Source: a bacterium (GTDB lineage: Bacteria; Pseudomonadota; Gammaproteobacteria; Pseudomonadales; Moraxellaceae). Taken from it: 64,000 nucleotides of DNA. This document shows, in pieces, positions 25,180 to 31,911 of the stretch (positions are counted from its first letter, which is position 1; every line of letters starts with the position of its first letter). Position numbers and translations under genes: made by a program. The notes beneath the pieces are model-generated. The model did not search any database, was not told where the DNA came from, and was given only the letters and a program-made list of their open reading frames with translations. The stretch spans positions 62,001-126,000 of the forward strand of contig JAQSDB010000001.1 of NCBI GenBank assembly GCA_029945725.1, read 5' to 3'.

Positions 25180-25583
25180 TGATTGCCTACAGGCCCCGTC
25201 ATTGCTGGATTTTGCTTTGAATAGGTCTTTGTTATATACCTAAACGTATACCTAAAGTGGAAAGTACCCACTTTGGGGCTGGGGCATCGGTAATAAAAGG
25301 CCCGCACTAGGCAAGCTTTTGCGCCCCCATTCTTTTGGATGCCTGCGGTTACTACGCATTGGCCTCCAAAGACTGCGTGGGGGGTAACCGGGCAGAACTC
25401 GGGGAGGCCAGCCAAGTATGCTAGGGGCGTCGGTGATAAGGGCAAGGCTGGCGGGTTTTGTCAGGGCTGGTGCGGGTTATAGGGCGCCTTTACCAAGCAA
25501 GAACACATGGTATTTAACTGGTAATGCTATATGGCCTATAGTGCAGGTGCGCGGTACACTTCGCGCGCTTCTGGGAGGCGGCA
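25180..25583. other. Left-end noncoding region of the element
   Basis: It holds the left arm-type repeat (25234-25256) and, near its right end, a TATAGT at 25538-25543 that could be the -10 for the membrane-protein module. A 125-codon open frame on the minus strand (25068-25445) crosses the att copy and lacks any protein-like features, so I do not call it. Confidence 0.5.
25234..25256. repeat. Left arm-type integrase-binding repeat
   Basis: A 23-bp sequence contains two direct copies of ATACCTAAA separated by CGT. It recurs exactly at 30985-31007 near the other end. Direct pairs of short sites near both attachment ends are what tyrosine integrases bind with their N-terminal domain. Confidence 0.8.
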
Positions 25584-25838
25584 ATGTCTAGCCAGAAAGA
25601 TGCATATGGGGATATTCCCCGGGAACACAAAATGAACCGCATAATCTCGAATCTTCTTAGTGGGGCCTCTGGGCTGCTCGTGCTGATTCCTGCGCAGTCC
25701 ATTCCTCAGTTGCGCCCTGTCACGACAGAACGGAGTGACGTTGAAGCTCTCCGTGGGGATGCCGAAAAAATCGGCATGGATTTCAATGCTGCAATATCAA
25801 AAATAATCAATGGCAAACCACCCAAGAAAGCCGCCTAA
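25584..25838 (+). CDS. 84-aa protein upstream of and overlapping the DUF2335 gene
   Basis: The short product has a hydrophilic start, a central hydrophobic stretch (LLSGASGLLVLIPAQ) and a C-terminal helical segment with SDVEALRGDAEKIGMDFNAAI. A good ribosome site, GGGAGG, precedes the ATG at 25584. Its last 29 bases overlap the start of the DUF2335 gene in another frame, so the two are very likely translated together. I recall similar short proteins in front of DUF2335 genes but know no function. It sits at the integrase-distal end of the island, the usual cargo position. Confidence 0.7.
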   Translation: MSSQKDAYGDIPREHKMNRIISNLLSGASGLLVLIPAQSIPQLRPVTTERSDVEALRGDAEKIGMDFNAAISKIINGKPPKKAA

Positions 25839-26319
25839 AGCAAAAGCTCGTCCCCAAGAAGTGGTAACGCAAAGCACTACCCGCCTTGGGGGCCCTTTGG
25901 ATCACATGCAAAGCCCTCAAGGCCGGCCCCAAATAGTCTCTGCTCAATATCAAGGGCCGATCCCCCCTTCTAGTGAGATGGCGAATTACAACCTTGTCTT
26001 GCCGGGTGCGGCAGAAAGAATCCTTCTAATGGCCGAGCTTGAGCAGGGGCACCGCCATGCTATTGAAAGAGAAACTAACCAAGCAAACATAGACCTGACT
26101 AAAGAGGCCCAAGCCCAACAAGGATTTGGCCAGAAATGCGCCATGATATTGGGGGTTGGCTTGACTATGTCCAGCGTAGCCCTTGCCCTGATGGGGCATA
26201 ACGAGGTTGCCGCAATATTGGGTGGAACAACTCTCCTTGGGGCGCTTGGATTGTTTTTGAAAGGGCGGGGCTTGCCCGAGGCACCATCTGACACCGCAGA
26301 GCCCAAAGCAAAAAAATAA
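25810..26319 (+). CDS. DUF2335-family predicted membrane protein
   Basis: The 169-residue product has a basic, Pro-rich N-terminus, then the family core QYQGPIPPSSEMANYNLVLPGAAERILLMAELEQGHRH. A helical stretch follows, and then two adjacent membrane segments (about 108-150: MILGVGLTMSSVALALMG and VAAILGGTTLLGALGLF). The tail is short and charged. DUF2335 proteins occur mainly in mobile elements and have no established function. No strong ribosome site is seen before the ATG, in keeping with coupling to the overlapping 84-aa gene. A two-helix membrane protein as island cargo could be a toxin, effector or helper-phage modulator; this is inference. Confidence 0.8.
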   Translation: MANHPRKPPKAKARPQEVVTQSTTRLGGPLDHMQSPQGRPQIVSAQYQGPIPPSSEMANYNLVLPGAAERILLMAELEQGHRHAIERETNQANIDLTKEAQAQQGFGQKCAMILGVGLTMSSVALALMGHNEVAAILGGTTLLGALGLFLKGRGLPEAPSDTAEPKAKK

Positions 26320-26337
26320 TTGTACTTAAGCATAAGT

Positions 26338-26359
26338 GCCCGCTAAGTGCGGGCTTTTT
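26338..26359 (+). terminator. Terminator after the DUF2335 gene
   Basis: GCCCGC/GCGGGC with a TAAGT loop is followed by TTTTTC. It lies 19 bp after the DUF2335 stop and closes the two-gene module. Confidence 0.88.
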
Positions 26360-26661
26360 CTTGTGTGTCTTTTCTCTTGCTTAACCTTCTTTCTTGGGCG
26401 TGGCTTGTTAGGTTGTGTCTCAGTTTATCTAAGGATATTCAGGAGGAGGTCAGAAAAACGGTTTTCCTAAACTGGCAACGTGAAAAGATGACTGTGGACA
26501 TGGTCTATGGCCGAATAACCTCTAACTTTCATCATGCCCCCATCCCCCTCTAGCTCTTGGGTCTTGCGCGCACGCGACGGCTTTTTGCAGTTAGCGATTC
26601 AGCAAAGGATTGTGGGCGGTCTTGGCTGGCAATGCCCTGACTTTTCTCTGCCCCCCTCCAT
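26360..26661. other. Intergenic segment between convergent element genes
   Basis: Nothing convincing is coded here. A 68-codon plus-strand frame (26347-26553) begins with a hydrophobic stretch but starts inside the terminator and has no ribosome site. Confidence 0.4.
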
Positions 26662-27252
26662 TTATGGCAGGCGAGCTAGCATAGCCCCCGCTCTTGAAGT
26701 CACTGCAGCAAACGATGCCTCGGCTTGAGCGTCATACCGTGCCAGCCGCGCTATGTCGCGTGCATGGGCTGTCTGGTGCCGGCCCTTGGGGCGGGGTACA
26801 TACTCTGCCGGCATGTCCAGCCATCCCCAATCACAGCCTAGCTTTCTACGCAGTCGCCAAGAGTTGTTAATGCCTCGGTCACGCTGGCTACATTGCTGGC
26901 TGGCGTAGTTGAGTTGGTGACAATGCCGGCAAGCAAAGATCGTCCCGCCATAGAGCTTGGCCACACGACGATGGCAGCCAACAGCCGGGCAGATAAACCA
27001 GACACGGTTGCCGCCGTAATGGCAGGGCGTGCGCTCCAGCCGGACGCTGTAAGCCTGTGGCGTGCCGTTTGCGCTGTAAGTCAGGCGGATGGCGTGGGCC
27101 TCTGCCTTGACGTTGATACTGGCCACCTTCTCGCCATCGCGCCACCATGTCCACAGACAGTAATGTCCCGGCTGCAATACATTGCTACGCGCCAACCTGC
27201 GAACGTCCAAGGCCCGATAATCTTCAACTGCTGATTTTGAATAATGGCGCAT
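26662..27252 (-). CDS. Zinc-ribbon protein of mobile elements, unknown function
   Basis: The 196-residue protein contains TPCHYGGNRVWFICPAVGC, then YGGTIFACRHCHQLNYASQQ. The paired CPxxxC and CRxC motifs form a likely zinc ribbon in the middle of the protein. The N-terminus is basic and contains a Trp-rich stretch (LWTWWRDGEKVASI); the C-terminus is helical and Ala/Arg-rich. I recognise this pattern from proteins common in prophages and integrative elements, but none has a role known to me. It is the last gene of the minus-strand operon of the island, 153 bp after the 255-aa gene. Confidence 0.75.
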   Translation of the reverse strand: MRHYSKSAVEDYRALDVRRLARSNVLQPGHYCLWTWWRDGEKVASINVKAEAHAIRLTYSANGTPQAYSVRLERTPCHYGGNRVWFICPAVGCHRRVAKLYGGTIFACRHCHQLNYASQQCSQRDRGINNSWRLRRKLGCDWGWLDMPAEYVPRPKGRHQTAHARDIARLARYDAQAEASFAAVTSRAGAMLARLP

Positions 27253-27405
27253 TTTTCCAACCTAAATCATTAGGAAACTTTCGGGCTTGTCATTCTCGGT
27301 TTTGTATAAGTCACCACTATTTTAATCTTTGCCAAGAATGGGTTGGCGTGCGAAACAATTGCTTAAGGCTACTGGTGAAACCTCAAGGTGCGATCACAAC
27401 AACAA

Positions 27406-28173
27406 TTAAAACTGGCTGGCAGAATAATCCGCTAACCATTCATCTGTAGTCTGTGATTCTGGGGAAGTAATGCTTCCCGTGTACCCGCGCTCCCTTGTTA
27501 CCGTATTACCGTGGTTTGCCCGTCCCGTAGTTTGTTTTGGCTGTAGGTCGCGTGGTGGCTGCTTTTGCAGGGTTTGCTTGTCGGGAAACCTTGTCGGGGT
27601 GTTGTCGGGTGCTTGTCGGGATGTTGTCGGAACCTTGTCGGGAAGGATCAGGGTCAACGGTTGCAGTGTTGCTTTGTCTAGCTGCTCCCCCTCGGTGATT
27701 CTTGCGGTGTAAATGAGTCCGCGAAGCTTGCCCATGTAGTCGTGAAAGCCGCTCAGGCGATGCACGGGCAGGTCAGTACTTTGCCAGAAACGATAGAATT
27801 TACTGCGCGGGCCTACCCTGAATTGGCCGGCTGGTAATGGTTCGCCTGCTTTGCCGTGGCGAGTGTTGCGGTTGCGCTGTGTTTCAGCATTGAAGATTGC
27901 GTACAGCGGTTGCCCTGTGGTCAGGCAGCAGAATTGCAGGGTGACGCCGCCGGCACGGTGTGGGCCGTAATTGCCGGTGGTGTATCCCAGATAGGCGAGG
28001 GCAAGCGTGTTGCTCGCGTGGGCAACCTCGGCAAGAAGCGGTTGACGGTGGTCTTCCAGCCATTCGGGCGGTACGGGGCGGCCACTGGCGGCGGTGATGG
28101 TTAAGCGGCCATTCGTGATCGCCACTTTGTCACCACGCGCCAGCAGTTGCCCCAGCAGGGGCGCACTAGCCAT
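27406..28173 (-). CDS. 255-aa element protein of unknown function
   Basis: The N-terminal part (about 1-60) resembles a small folded module beginning LLGQLLARGDKVAITNGRLTI. A central domain follows with YGPHRAGGVTLQFCCLTTGQPLYAIFNAETQRNR and PAGQFRVGPRSKFYRFWQ. The C-terminal 80 residues are polar and rich in Gln, Thr and Pro, so probably disordered. I recall the SKFYRFW-type segment from hypothetical proteins of small proteobacterial islands; no catalytic motif is evident. It follows the 42-aa frame by one base and belongs to the alpA-headed operon. A role in replication or excision is possible by position only. Confidence 0.65.
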   Translation of the reverse strand: MASAPLLGQLLARGDKVAITNGRLTITAASGRPVPPEWLEDHRQPLLAEVAHASNTLALAYLGYTTGNYGPHRAGGVTLQFCCLTTGQPLYAIFNAETQRNRNTRHGKAGEPLPAGQFRVGPRSKFYRFWQSTDLPVHRLSGFHDYMGKLRGLIYTARITEGEQLDKATLQPLTLILPDKVPTTSRQAPDNTPTRFPDKQTLQKQPPRDLQPKQTTGRANHGNTVTRERGYTGSITSPESQTTDEWLADYSASQF

Positions 28174-28174
28174 G

Positions 28175-28303
28175 TCAGCACCCAGAAAGCCGCGAGAGAA
28201 ACAGGCACAACCCGAACAACTCTGCCTCTGTCAGATAGGGCAGGTCGGCCAGTATCTCGGCACCAGCGCCAGCCATAAGCTCGTGAAGGCGTTCCAGGGT
28301 CAT
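28175..28303 (-). CDS. 42-aa leader-like peptide in the element operon
   Basis: This short frame starts MTLERLHELMAGAGAEIL and ends LCLFLSRLSGC. Its ATG overlaps the TGA of the winged-helix gene by four bases (ATGA), and its own stop lies one base before the ATG of the 255-aa gene. Removing it would leave a 126-base hole in an otherwise gapless operon, which is the main reason to believe it. The peptide is predicted helical and amphipathic. Function is unknown. Confidence 0.55.
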   Translation of the reverse strand: MTLERLHELMAGAGAEILADLPYLTEAELFGLCLFLSRLSGC

Positions 28304-28572
28304 GACTGGCCCTCAGCATCATCATTGGCAGCAGGCGGCAAACTAACGAGCACCCAGCAGCCAACACGGTGTTTATTGCCTGCTGTGTCCGTGACGGTTT
28401 CCCATTCGGTCTTGATGCCATAGCCGTCCTCACGCAATGAAAATATTCGCGGGTTGGGGTGGTAGCAGTTCAAGGTGTCCCGGGCATACAGTGAAGTAAG
28501 GCGGCCATGCGTAATCAGGTGGGCCAAGATGCGCTTGCGCTGGGCCTGTGCGCTGGAGTTGGTGTCGGTCAT
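28300..28572 (-). CDS. Small winged-helix (HTH_39-like) DNA-binding protein
   Basis: The 90-residue product reads QRKRILAHLITHGRLTSLYARDTLNCYHPNPRIFSLREDGYGI in its first 55 residues, in overlapping parts matching the HTH_39-type winged helix found in phages and islands. A beta-rich wing follows (TEWETVTDTAGNKHRVG), then a short acidic tail. The ATG directly abuts the TAA of the alpA-like gene (TAAATG). It is likely a regulator or excision accessory protein of the element. Confidence 0.72.
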   Translation of the reverse strand: MTDTNSSAQAQRKRILAHLITHGRLTSLYARDTLNCYHPNPRIFSLREDGYGIKTEWETVTDTAGNKHRVGCWVLVSLPPAANDDAEGQS

Positions 28573-28800
28573 TTAAGCGGCCTCCCCATTGCGGGCGGCC
28601 ATCTTGGCGTTAATCCATGCCTCGACTTCTGCAAGGACGTAATACACGGCAGCTTGCCGGGAATCGCCGTCCTTGATTCGCGGCGGAAAAGAAGGGTCAC
28701 GCTTCCTGAGTTTGTCCAAGCCGGAACGGCTCAGGGAAAGCATGGCGCAGACGGCGGGCTGCTTAATCAGTGCTGCCGGGGTGGTGTTGTAGAGGTGCAT
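28573..28800 (-). CDS. AlpA-like MerR-type regulator/excisionase
   Basis: The 75-residue protein has the AlpA pattern: a helix-turn-helix start (AVCAMLSLSRSGLDKLRKRDPSFPP), a RIKDG turn and a final VYYVLAEVEAWINAKMA helix, where the family usually reads WxxxEVxxWI. AlpA proteins activate or direct excision of P4-type islands and prophages. AGGA precedes the ATG at 28800. It heads the minus-strand operon alpA - winged helix - 42 aa - 255 aa, and the iteron-like repeat lies directly upstream, a natural binding site. Confidence 0.85.
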   Translation of the reverse strand: MHLYNTTPAALIKQPAVCAMLSLSRSGLDKLRKRDPSFPPRIKDGDSRQAAVYYVLAEVEAWINAKMAARNGEAA

Positions 28801-28860
28801 GTGGGCGATTCCTAGTGGAGACGCTTACACAATATATGCGGACTGTTTGTCAGATAACGC

Positions 28861-28920
28861 TTGAGCTAGCTCGGTGGTGATTCAGCTAGCACGATAGTGA
28901 CTCAGCTAGCTCAGTGCCTG
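28861..28920. repeat. Three 20-bp iteron-like direct repeats
   Basis: Three head-to-tail units of 20 bp share the core AGCTAGC followed by a degenerate tail; units one and two agree at 16 of 20 positions. The array lies 60 bp upstream of the alpA-like gene and overlaps the last bases of the 204-aa gene. Iterons of this kind act as replication origins or as multi-site operators. Confidence 0.75.
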
Positions 28921-29520
28921 CTTCTTGGACTCCTTGCGCCATTCTCTTTCCCATCGTTTTACGGTTTCTTCGGACTCGATAACTGGGAGGGCGCTAGTGA
29001 CGGCCTTGGCGAAGGCGGTGCAGTTTTTATGGATGGTTTTCCCATCACGCCAGTCTTGCCAAAGCTTTTTAGCCTCTGCCTTTGCCCCATGTGCAGGGTC
29101 GTTGTCTAGCTTGGCCCTAGCTGCTTTCTTGGCGTTCTCGGTTCTTCCATGCTGGGCTCCCTTAGAAAAGGCTCGAGCCGCTTTAATTATTCCATTTATT
29201 TCAATAATTCGTTCATTCAAAGCGTCGGCACTGGCATTTAGATCGACAATTTCTTTGCTTGAGTGGATGCCAGAGCTAATGAGGGCTTTGATTTGGTCTC
29301 TATGACGCATAATGTGAAACAATTCCTCGTAATGAAGTCTTTCGTCGCCAATCTCTTCATTTTTTTTAATTATTCTCCGTAGGTAGGCGATTGTTTCATT
29401 GGCTTTCTTATTTTCTATGATGGTAGATGCTGTGAGCGCAAGCAGCTGCTCATGCGTGAGGCTCTGCCCCTTTAGATTCGCAATTTCCCGATCAACTTCT
29501 TGAGTGTCTTTGATGCCCAT
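28906..29520 (-). CDS. 204-aa coiled-coil element protein, unknown function
   Basis: The first 120 residues are strongly helical, with heptad-like runs such as LLALTASTIIENKKANETIAYLRRIIKKNEE and a later ALNERIIEINGIIKAARA. The C-terminal part has AARAKLDNDPAHGAKAEAKKLWQDWRDG, then a region ending in KRWEREWRKE. Codon use is A/T-rich compared with the host genes. I chose the ATG at 29520 because GGGAG lies 8 bases upstream; a GTG at 29529 would add three residues. It stands between the integrase gene and the iteron array. The final part recalls proteins of mobile elements, but I cannot name the family. Confidence 0.65.
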   Translation of the reverse strand: MGIKDTQEVDREIANLKGQSLTHEQLLALTASTIIENKKANETIAYLRRIIKKNEEIGDERLHYEELFHIMRHRDQIKALISSGIHSSKEIVDLNASADALNERIIEINGIIKAARAFSKGAQHGRTENAKKAARAKLDNDPAHGAKAEAKKLWQDWRDGKTIHKNCTAFAKAVTSALPVIESEETVKRWEREWRKESKKQALS

Positions 29521-29625
29521 TCCATGCACTCCCTCAGTGCTGCCCTGATTAAGTCGCCCGGCCAGCCTGTCAGGGAAACAGGTTTTCGGATGGCCGTCCT
29601 AGGCCGGGCAATTCGTGATTTTGTG

Positions 29626-30939
29626 TTACGCCTTCTTTGCCAGCTTCACCACGTTGGCGACTTCTTCCGGGTGGGCAAAGTCATACGGGCTGACATGCTC
29701 TTGCCGGTTGGCGTCCAGATAATCCGCCCACCATTGCATCATCAGCCGGCGCTCTTTCATGAACTCTGCTTGATGGGTGTAGGCCAGTCTTACGTCGTTG
29801 CGCTCTTGGTGGCTCATTTGCCGCTCTACTGCATCTTTCTGCCATAGCGTGGATTGCACCAGCGAGCCGCAGGCCATGGTGCGGAAGCCATGCCCGCAAA
29901 CGTCGGTTTTGGTGTCATAGCCCATGCGCTGCAAGGCTTGGTTGATCGTGCGCTCTGATAGTGGTGCACCGCTTGAGCTGTCGCCGGGAAAAATCAATTC
30001 GGAATTGCCCGATATGGCTTTGATTTTTTCCAGTACGGCAAGCGCCTGCCGTGACAGCGGTACAAGGTGGGGCGTTTTCATTTTGGCCCCGCGCTCGGAG
30101 TACTTCACGCCTTCAATGGCTTCGCGTTTGCCGGGAATAGTCCACAGGGCTTTTTTGTGGTCGATTTCATTCCAGCGCGCAAAGCGCAACTCACTGGAGC
30201 GAACGAAGCTCAGCAAGGACAGCTCCACGGCAAGGCGTGTCAGGGCTCGCCCGGAGTAGTTGTCCACGCGCTGCAAAAGCTCTGGCAGGCGCTCCAGCGG
30301 CAGGGCGGGCCGGTGCTTCACGGCTTGGGGCGTAACGATGCCTTTCAGGTCGTGGGCGGGATTGTGGTCTATCAGTCCATGTTGCACGGCATAACGCATG
30401 ACGCTGGAGATTGCCTGTTTCATGCGTTCGGCAATGACGGGGGCTTCCTGTTTTTCCAGACTCTTGAGCGGCAGCATCAGATCGCGGGTTTTCAGGGAGG
30501 AAACCGGGCGCGGGCCAATGACAGGGAAAAGATGATTTTCCATGCGCCGGAGAAAAACGGCGGCATAGTCTGGCGACCATCGTTTGGTCATGCTGGCGTG
30601 CCAATCGAGCGCAACTGCCTCAAAAGATGATTGCTCCGATTGCTTGCGCTGGATGGCGGCTTCGCGCTTCTGGTCGTTAGGGTCTAGTTCCTGCGCCAAC
30701 AGGGTCTTGGCGTCTTCCCGCTTTTGGCGGGCCTGTTTCAGGGAAACTGCCGGATAGTCCCCGAAGGTTGCCAGTCCCGGCTTGCCAGACGGGCGGATAT
30801 ATTTCATGCGCCACTTCTTGGAGCCGCTGGGCATGACTTCCAGATACAGGCCGCCGCCATCAAACAGGGTGTAGCTTTTGGCTTTTGGCTTGGCGGCGTC
30901 GCACTTTGAATCGCTCAGGGGAACAACGGTGCGGGCCAT
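29626..30939 (-). CDS. int: P4-type tyrosine integrase of the element
   Basis: The 437-residue enzyme has the N-terminal DUF4102 arm-binding domain (LPLSD-like start, GGLYLEVMPSGSKKWRMKY, GDYPAVSLKQAR), a SAM-like core-binding domain, and a C-terminal catalytic domain. The catalytic domain contains SFVRSSELRFARW (first Arg), HGFRTMA (His-x-x-Arg) and the nucleophile region VRLAYTHQAEF with the Tyr. All the residues of the R-H-R-Y set appear present, so the enzyme should be active. It reads away from the adjacent tRNA-Leu, as is usual for P4-type islands. AGAGG precedes the ATG at 30939. Confidence 0.93.
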   Translation of the reverse strand: MARTVVPLSDSKCDAAKPKAKSYTLFDGGGLYLEVMPSGSKKWRMKYIRPSGKPGLATFGDYPAVSLKQARQKREDAKTLLAQELDPNDQKREAAIQRKQSEQSSFEAVALDWHASMTKRWSPDYAAVFLRRMENHLFPVIGPRPVSSLKTRDLMLPLKSLEKQEAPVIAERMKQAISSVMRYAVQHGLIDHNPAHDLKGIVTPQAVKHRPALPLERLPELLQRVDNYSGRALTRLAVELSLLSFVRSSELRFARWNEIDHKKALWTIPGKREAIEGVKYSERGAKMKTPHLVPLSRQALAVLEKIKAISGNSELIFPGDSSSGAPLSERTINQALQRMGYDTKTDVCGHGFRTMACGSLVQSTLWQKDAVERQMSHQERNDVRLAYTHQAEFMKERRLMMQWWADYLDANRQEHVSPYDFAHPEEVANVVKLAKKA

Positions 30940-30954
30940 GGCGGCGTGCCTCTT

Positions 30955-31007
30955 TTTAGGTATATGGCGTTAATTGAACTTTCCATATACCTAAACGTAT
31001 ACCTAAA
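30955..31007. repeat. Right arm-type integrase-binding repeats
   Basis: An inverted single copy of the ATATACCTAAA site lies at 30955-30965. The 23-bp double site at 30985-31007 is identical to the left-end copy at 25234-25256. Together they bracket the int promoter, so integrase may also autoregulate. Confidence 0.8.
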
Positions 31008-31052
31008 ACCGGGGGCTGTATAGCATCATGCGGGCGCATGTGTGGGCAGGCA

Positions 31053-31081
31053 GAAAGCAAAAAGCCCTGCATTTGCAGGGC
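31053..31081 (-). terminator. Terminator downstream of tRNA-Leu, supplied by the element
   Basis: On the minus strand GCCCTGC/GCAGGGC with an AAAT loop is followed by TTTTTGC. It lies about 50 bp beyond the tRNA 3' end and inside the element, so the island brings its own tRNA terminator and shields int from tRNA transcription. Confidence 0.82.
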
Positions 31082-31131
31082 CTTGAGGGGGTTTTGTCTT
31101 CATGCGTGAGCATGTGAAAACATGTCAATTG

Positions 31132-31213
31132 TGCGCCAGAAAGGACTTGAACCTTCACGCCTTGCGGCACTGGAACCTAAATCCAGCGTGTCTACCAATT
31201 CCACCACTAGCGC
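31132..31213 (-). tRNA. tRNA-Leu(UAG)
   Basis: The minus strand folds as a class II tRNA. The acceptor GCGCTAG pairs with CTGGCGC, the D-arm contains GGAATTGGTAGAC, the anticodon stem-loop is CTGGA-TTTAGGT-TCCAG with anticodon TAG, the long variable arm is TGCCGCAAGGCGT, and the T-arm reads GGTTCAAGTCC. CCA is not encoded. The 3' 16 bases are the attachment core of the element. Confidence 0.95.
31136..31151. repeat. Attachment-site copy in tRNA-Leu (att)
   Basis: CCAGAAAGGACTTGAA spans the T-arm and acceptor 3' side of tRNA-Leu and is repeated exactly at 25164-25179. Confidence 0.9.
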
Positions 31214-31257
31214 AGTGGCGGCGACTATAGCAAAGCCTTTATGTCGCTTGCAGCAGA

Positions 31258-31746
31258 TTATTGCTGGTCGCCGCCGGCGTGACCACCAAGGGCAGCATGA
31301 CGTGCCGCCCGTAAAAAATCCTTCTCGTAATAGGCCGAGGCCAGTTCATAGAGGTCAGTCAGCAGCTTTTCGCGCAGCCGGGCCAGGCTCAAGGCGCTGT
31401 GATCGAGCCGGGTGATGCCGAACTCGTCAAGGTCGGGGACCTGTCTGGCCGTGGACTTGAGCAGGGCGTGCAATTTTGCCCAGGAGGAGCTGTCTTCACG
31501 ATGCGGGATGCGGTAATGGATCAGTCTCTCCGACAGGCGCGAACCATCATCAATGCGGAAACTGCCGGGCAATACCTGTTCGAGCAGTCCGTCCAGGCGC
31601 TGCCAGATCAGGCGCTTTTCGGCATCCGAATAACGGTTCCAGTTGATGACTTCATGCAGGTAGCGCCGGCAGCCGCGACAAACCTCGTCACCATAGGTGG
31701 TGGAGCAGATGCCGACGCAGGGCGTGGGGACTTTTTCAAACAACAT
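31258..31746 (-). CDS. DUF1289 domain protein with C-terminal extension
   Basis: The first 50 residues carry the DUF1289 cysteine pattern, TPCVGICSTTYGDEVCRGCRRYLHEVINWN, probably a small metal site. The 162-residue length is longer than the usual 60-90, owing to a helical C-terminal half ending in ARHAALGGHAGG. Function of the family is unknown. The gene is immediately upstream (host side) of tRNA-Leu on the same strand, so the two may share transcription. A shorter relative is encoded at 41986-42189. Confidence 0.85.
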   Translation of the reverse strand: MLFEKVPTPCVGICSTTYGDEVCRGCRRYLHEVINWNRYSDAEKRLIWQRLDGLLEQVLPGSFRIDDGSRLSERLIHYRIPHREDSSSWAKLHALLKSTARQVPDLDEFGITRLDHSALSLARLREKLLTDLYELASAYYEKDFLRAARHAALGGHAGGDQQ

Positions 31747-31911
31747 GGCAGACCTGGGGATGGGGCAGGAGGCTACTTTAGCATGCTGGCTGCGTTAACA
31801 ACGTTTGACCCGGCGCCCCGATTCTGCGAAAAAGGCGCGGCTTTCTCCCCGCCTCCCGGGGGTGCCCGTGATGTGCCCGGGGTCTCCCAACGCCTTTACC
31901 GGAATCCTGCC

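Larger units (their letters stand above)
25164..31151. mobile_element. tRNA-Leu-integrated small genomic island (satellite-like)
   Basis: The element spans about 6 kb between a 16-bp direct repeat, CCAGAAAGGACTTGAA, at 25164-25179 and at 31136-31151. The right copy lies in the 3' end of an intact tRNA-Leu. A P4-type integrase gene is next to the tRNA, and identical arm-type repeats lie just inside each end. Contents, left to right: a two-gene membrane module (plus strand), then minus-strand genes for a zinc-ribbon protein, a 255-aa protein, a 42-aa peptide, a winged-helix protein, an AlpA-like regulator, a 204-aa coiled-coil protein and the integrase. Parts are visibly more A/T-rich than the host. 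No structural phage, terminase, relaxase or clear primase gene is seen, so it may depend on a helper. Confidence 0.9.

Noticed and set aside
25068-25445. 125-codon minus-strand open frame at the left end of the island
   Set aside because: It runs through the rhomboid terminator, the att copy and an arm-type repeat, has no ribosome site and no protein-like features.
26347-26553. 68-codon frame with a hydrophobic N-terminus
   Set aside because: It begins inside the DUF2335 terminator and lacks a ribosome site; the hydrophobic start is explained by T-rich DNA.
28101-28433. 110-codon minus-strand frame
   Set aside because: It overlaps three better-supported genes in another frame and has a Trp/Arg-rich composition typical of a shadow frame.
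28861-28920. CRISPR-like array in the island
   Set aside because: The units are contiguous 20-bp direct repeats without spacers, which fits iterons or operators, not CRISPR.
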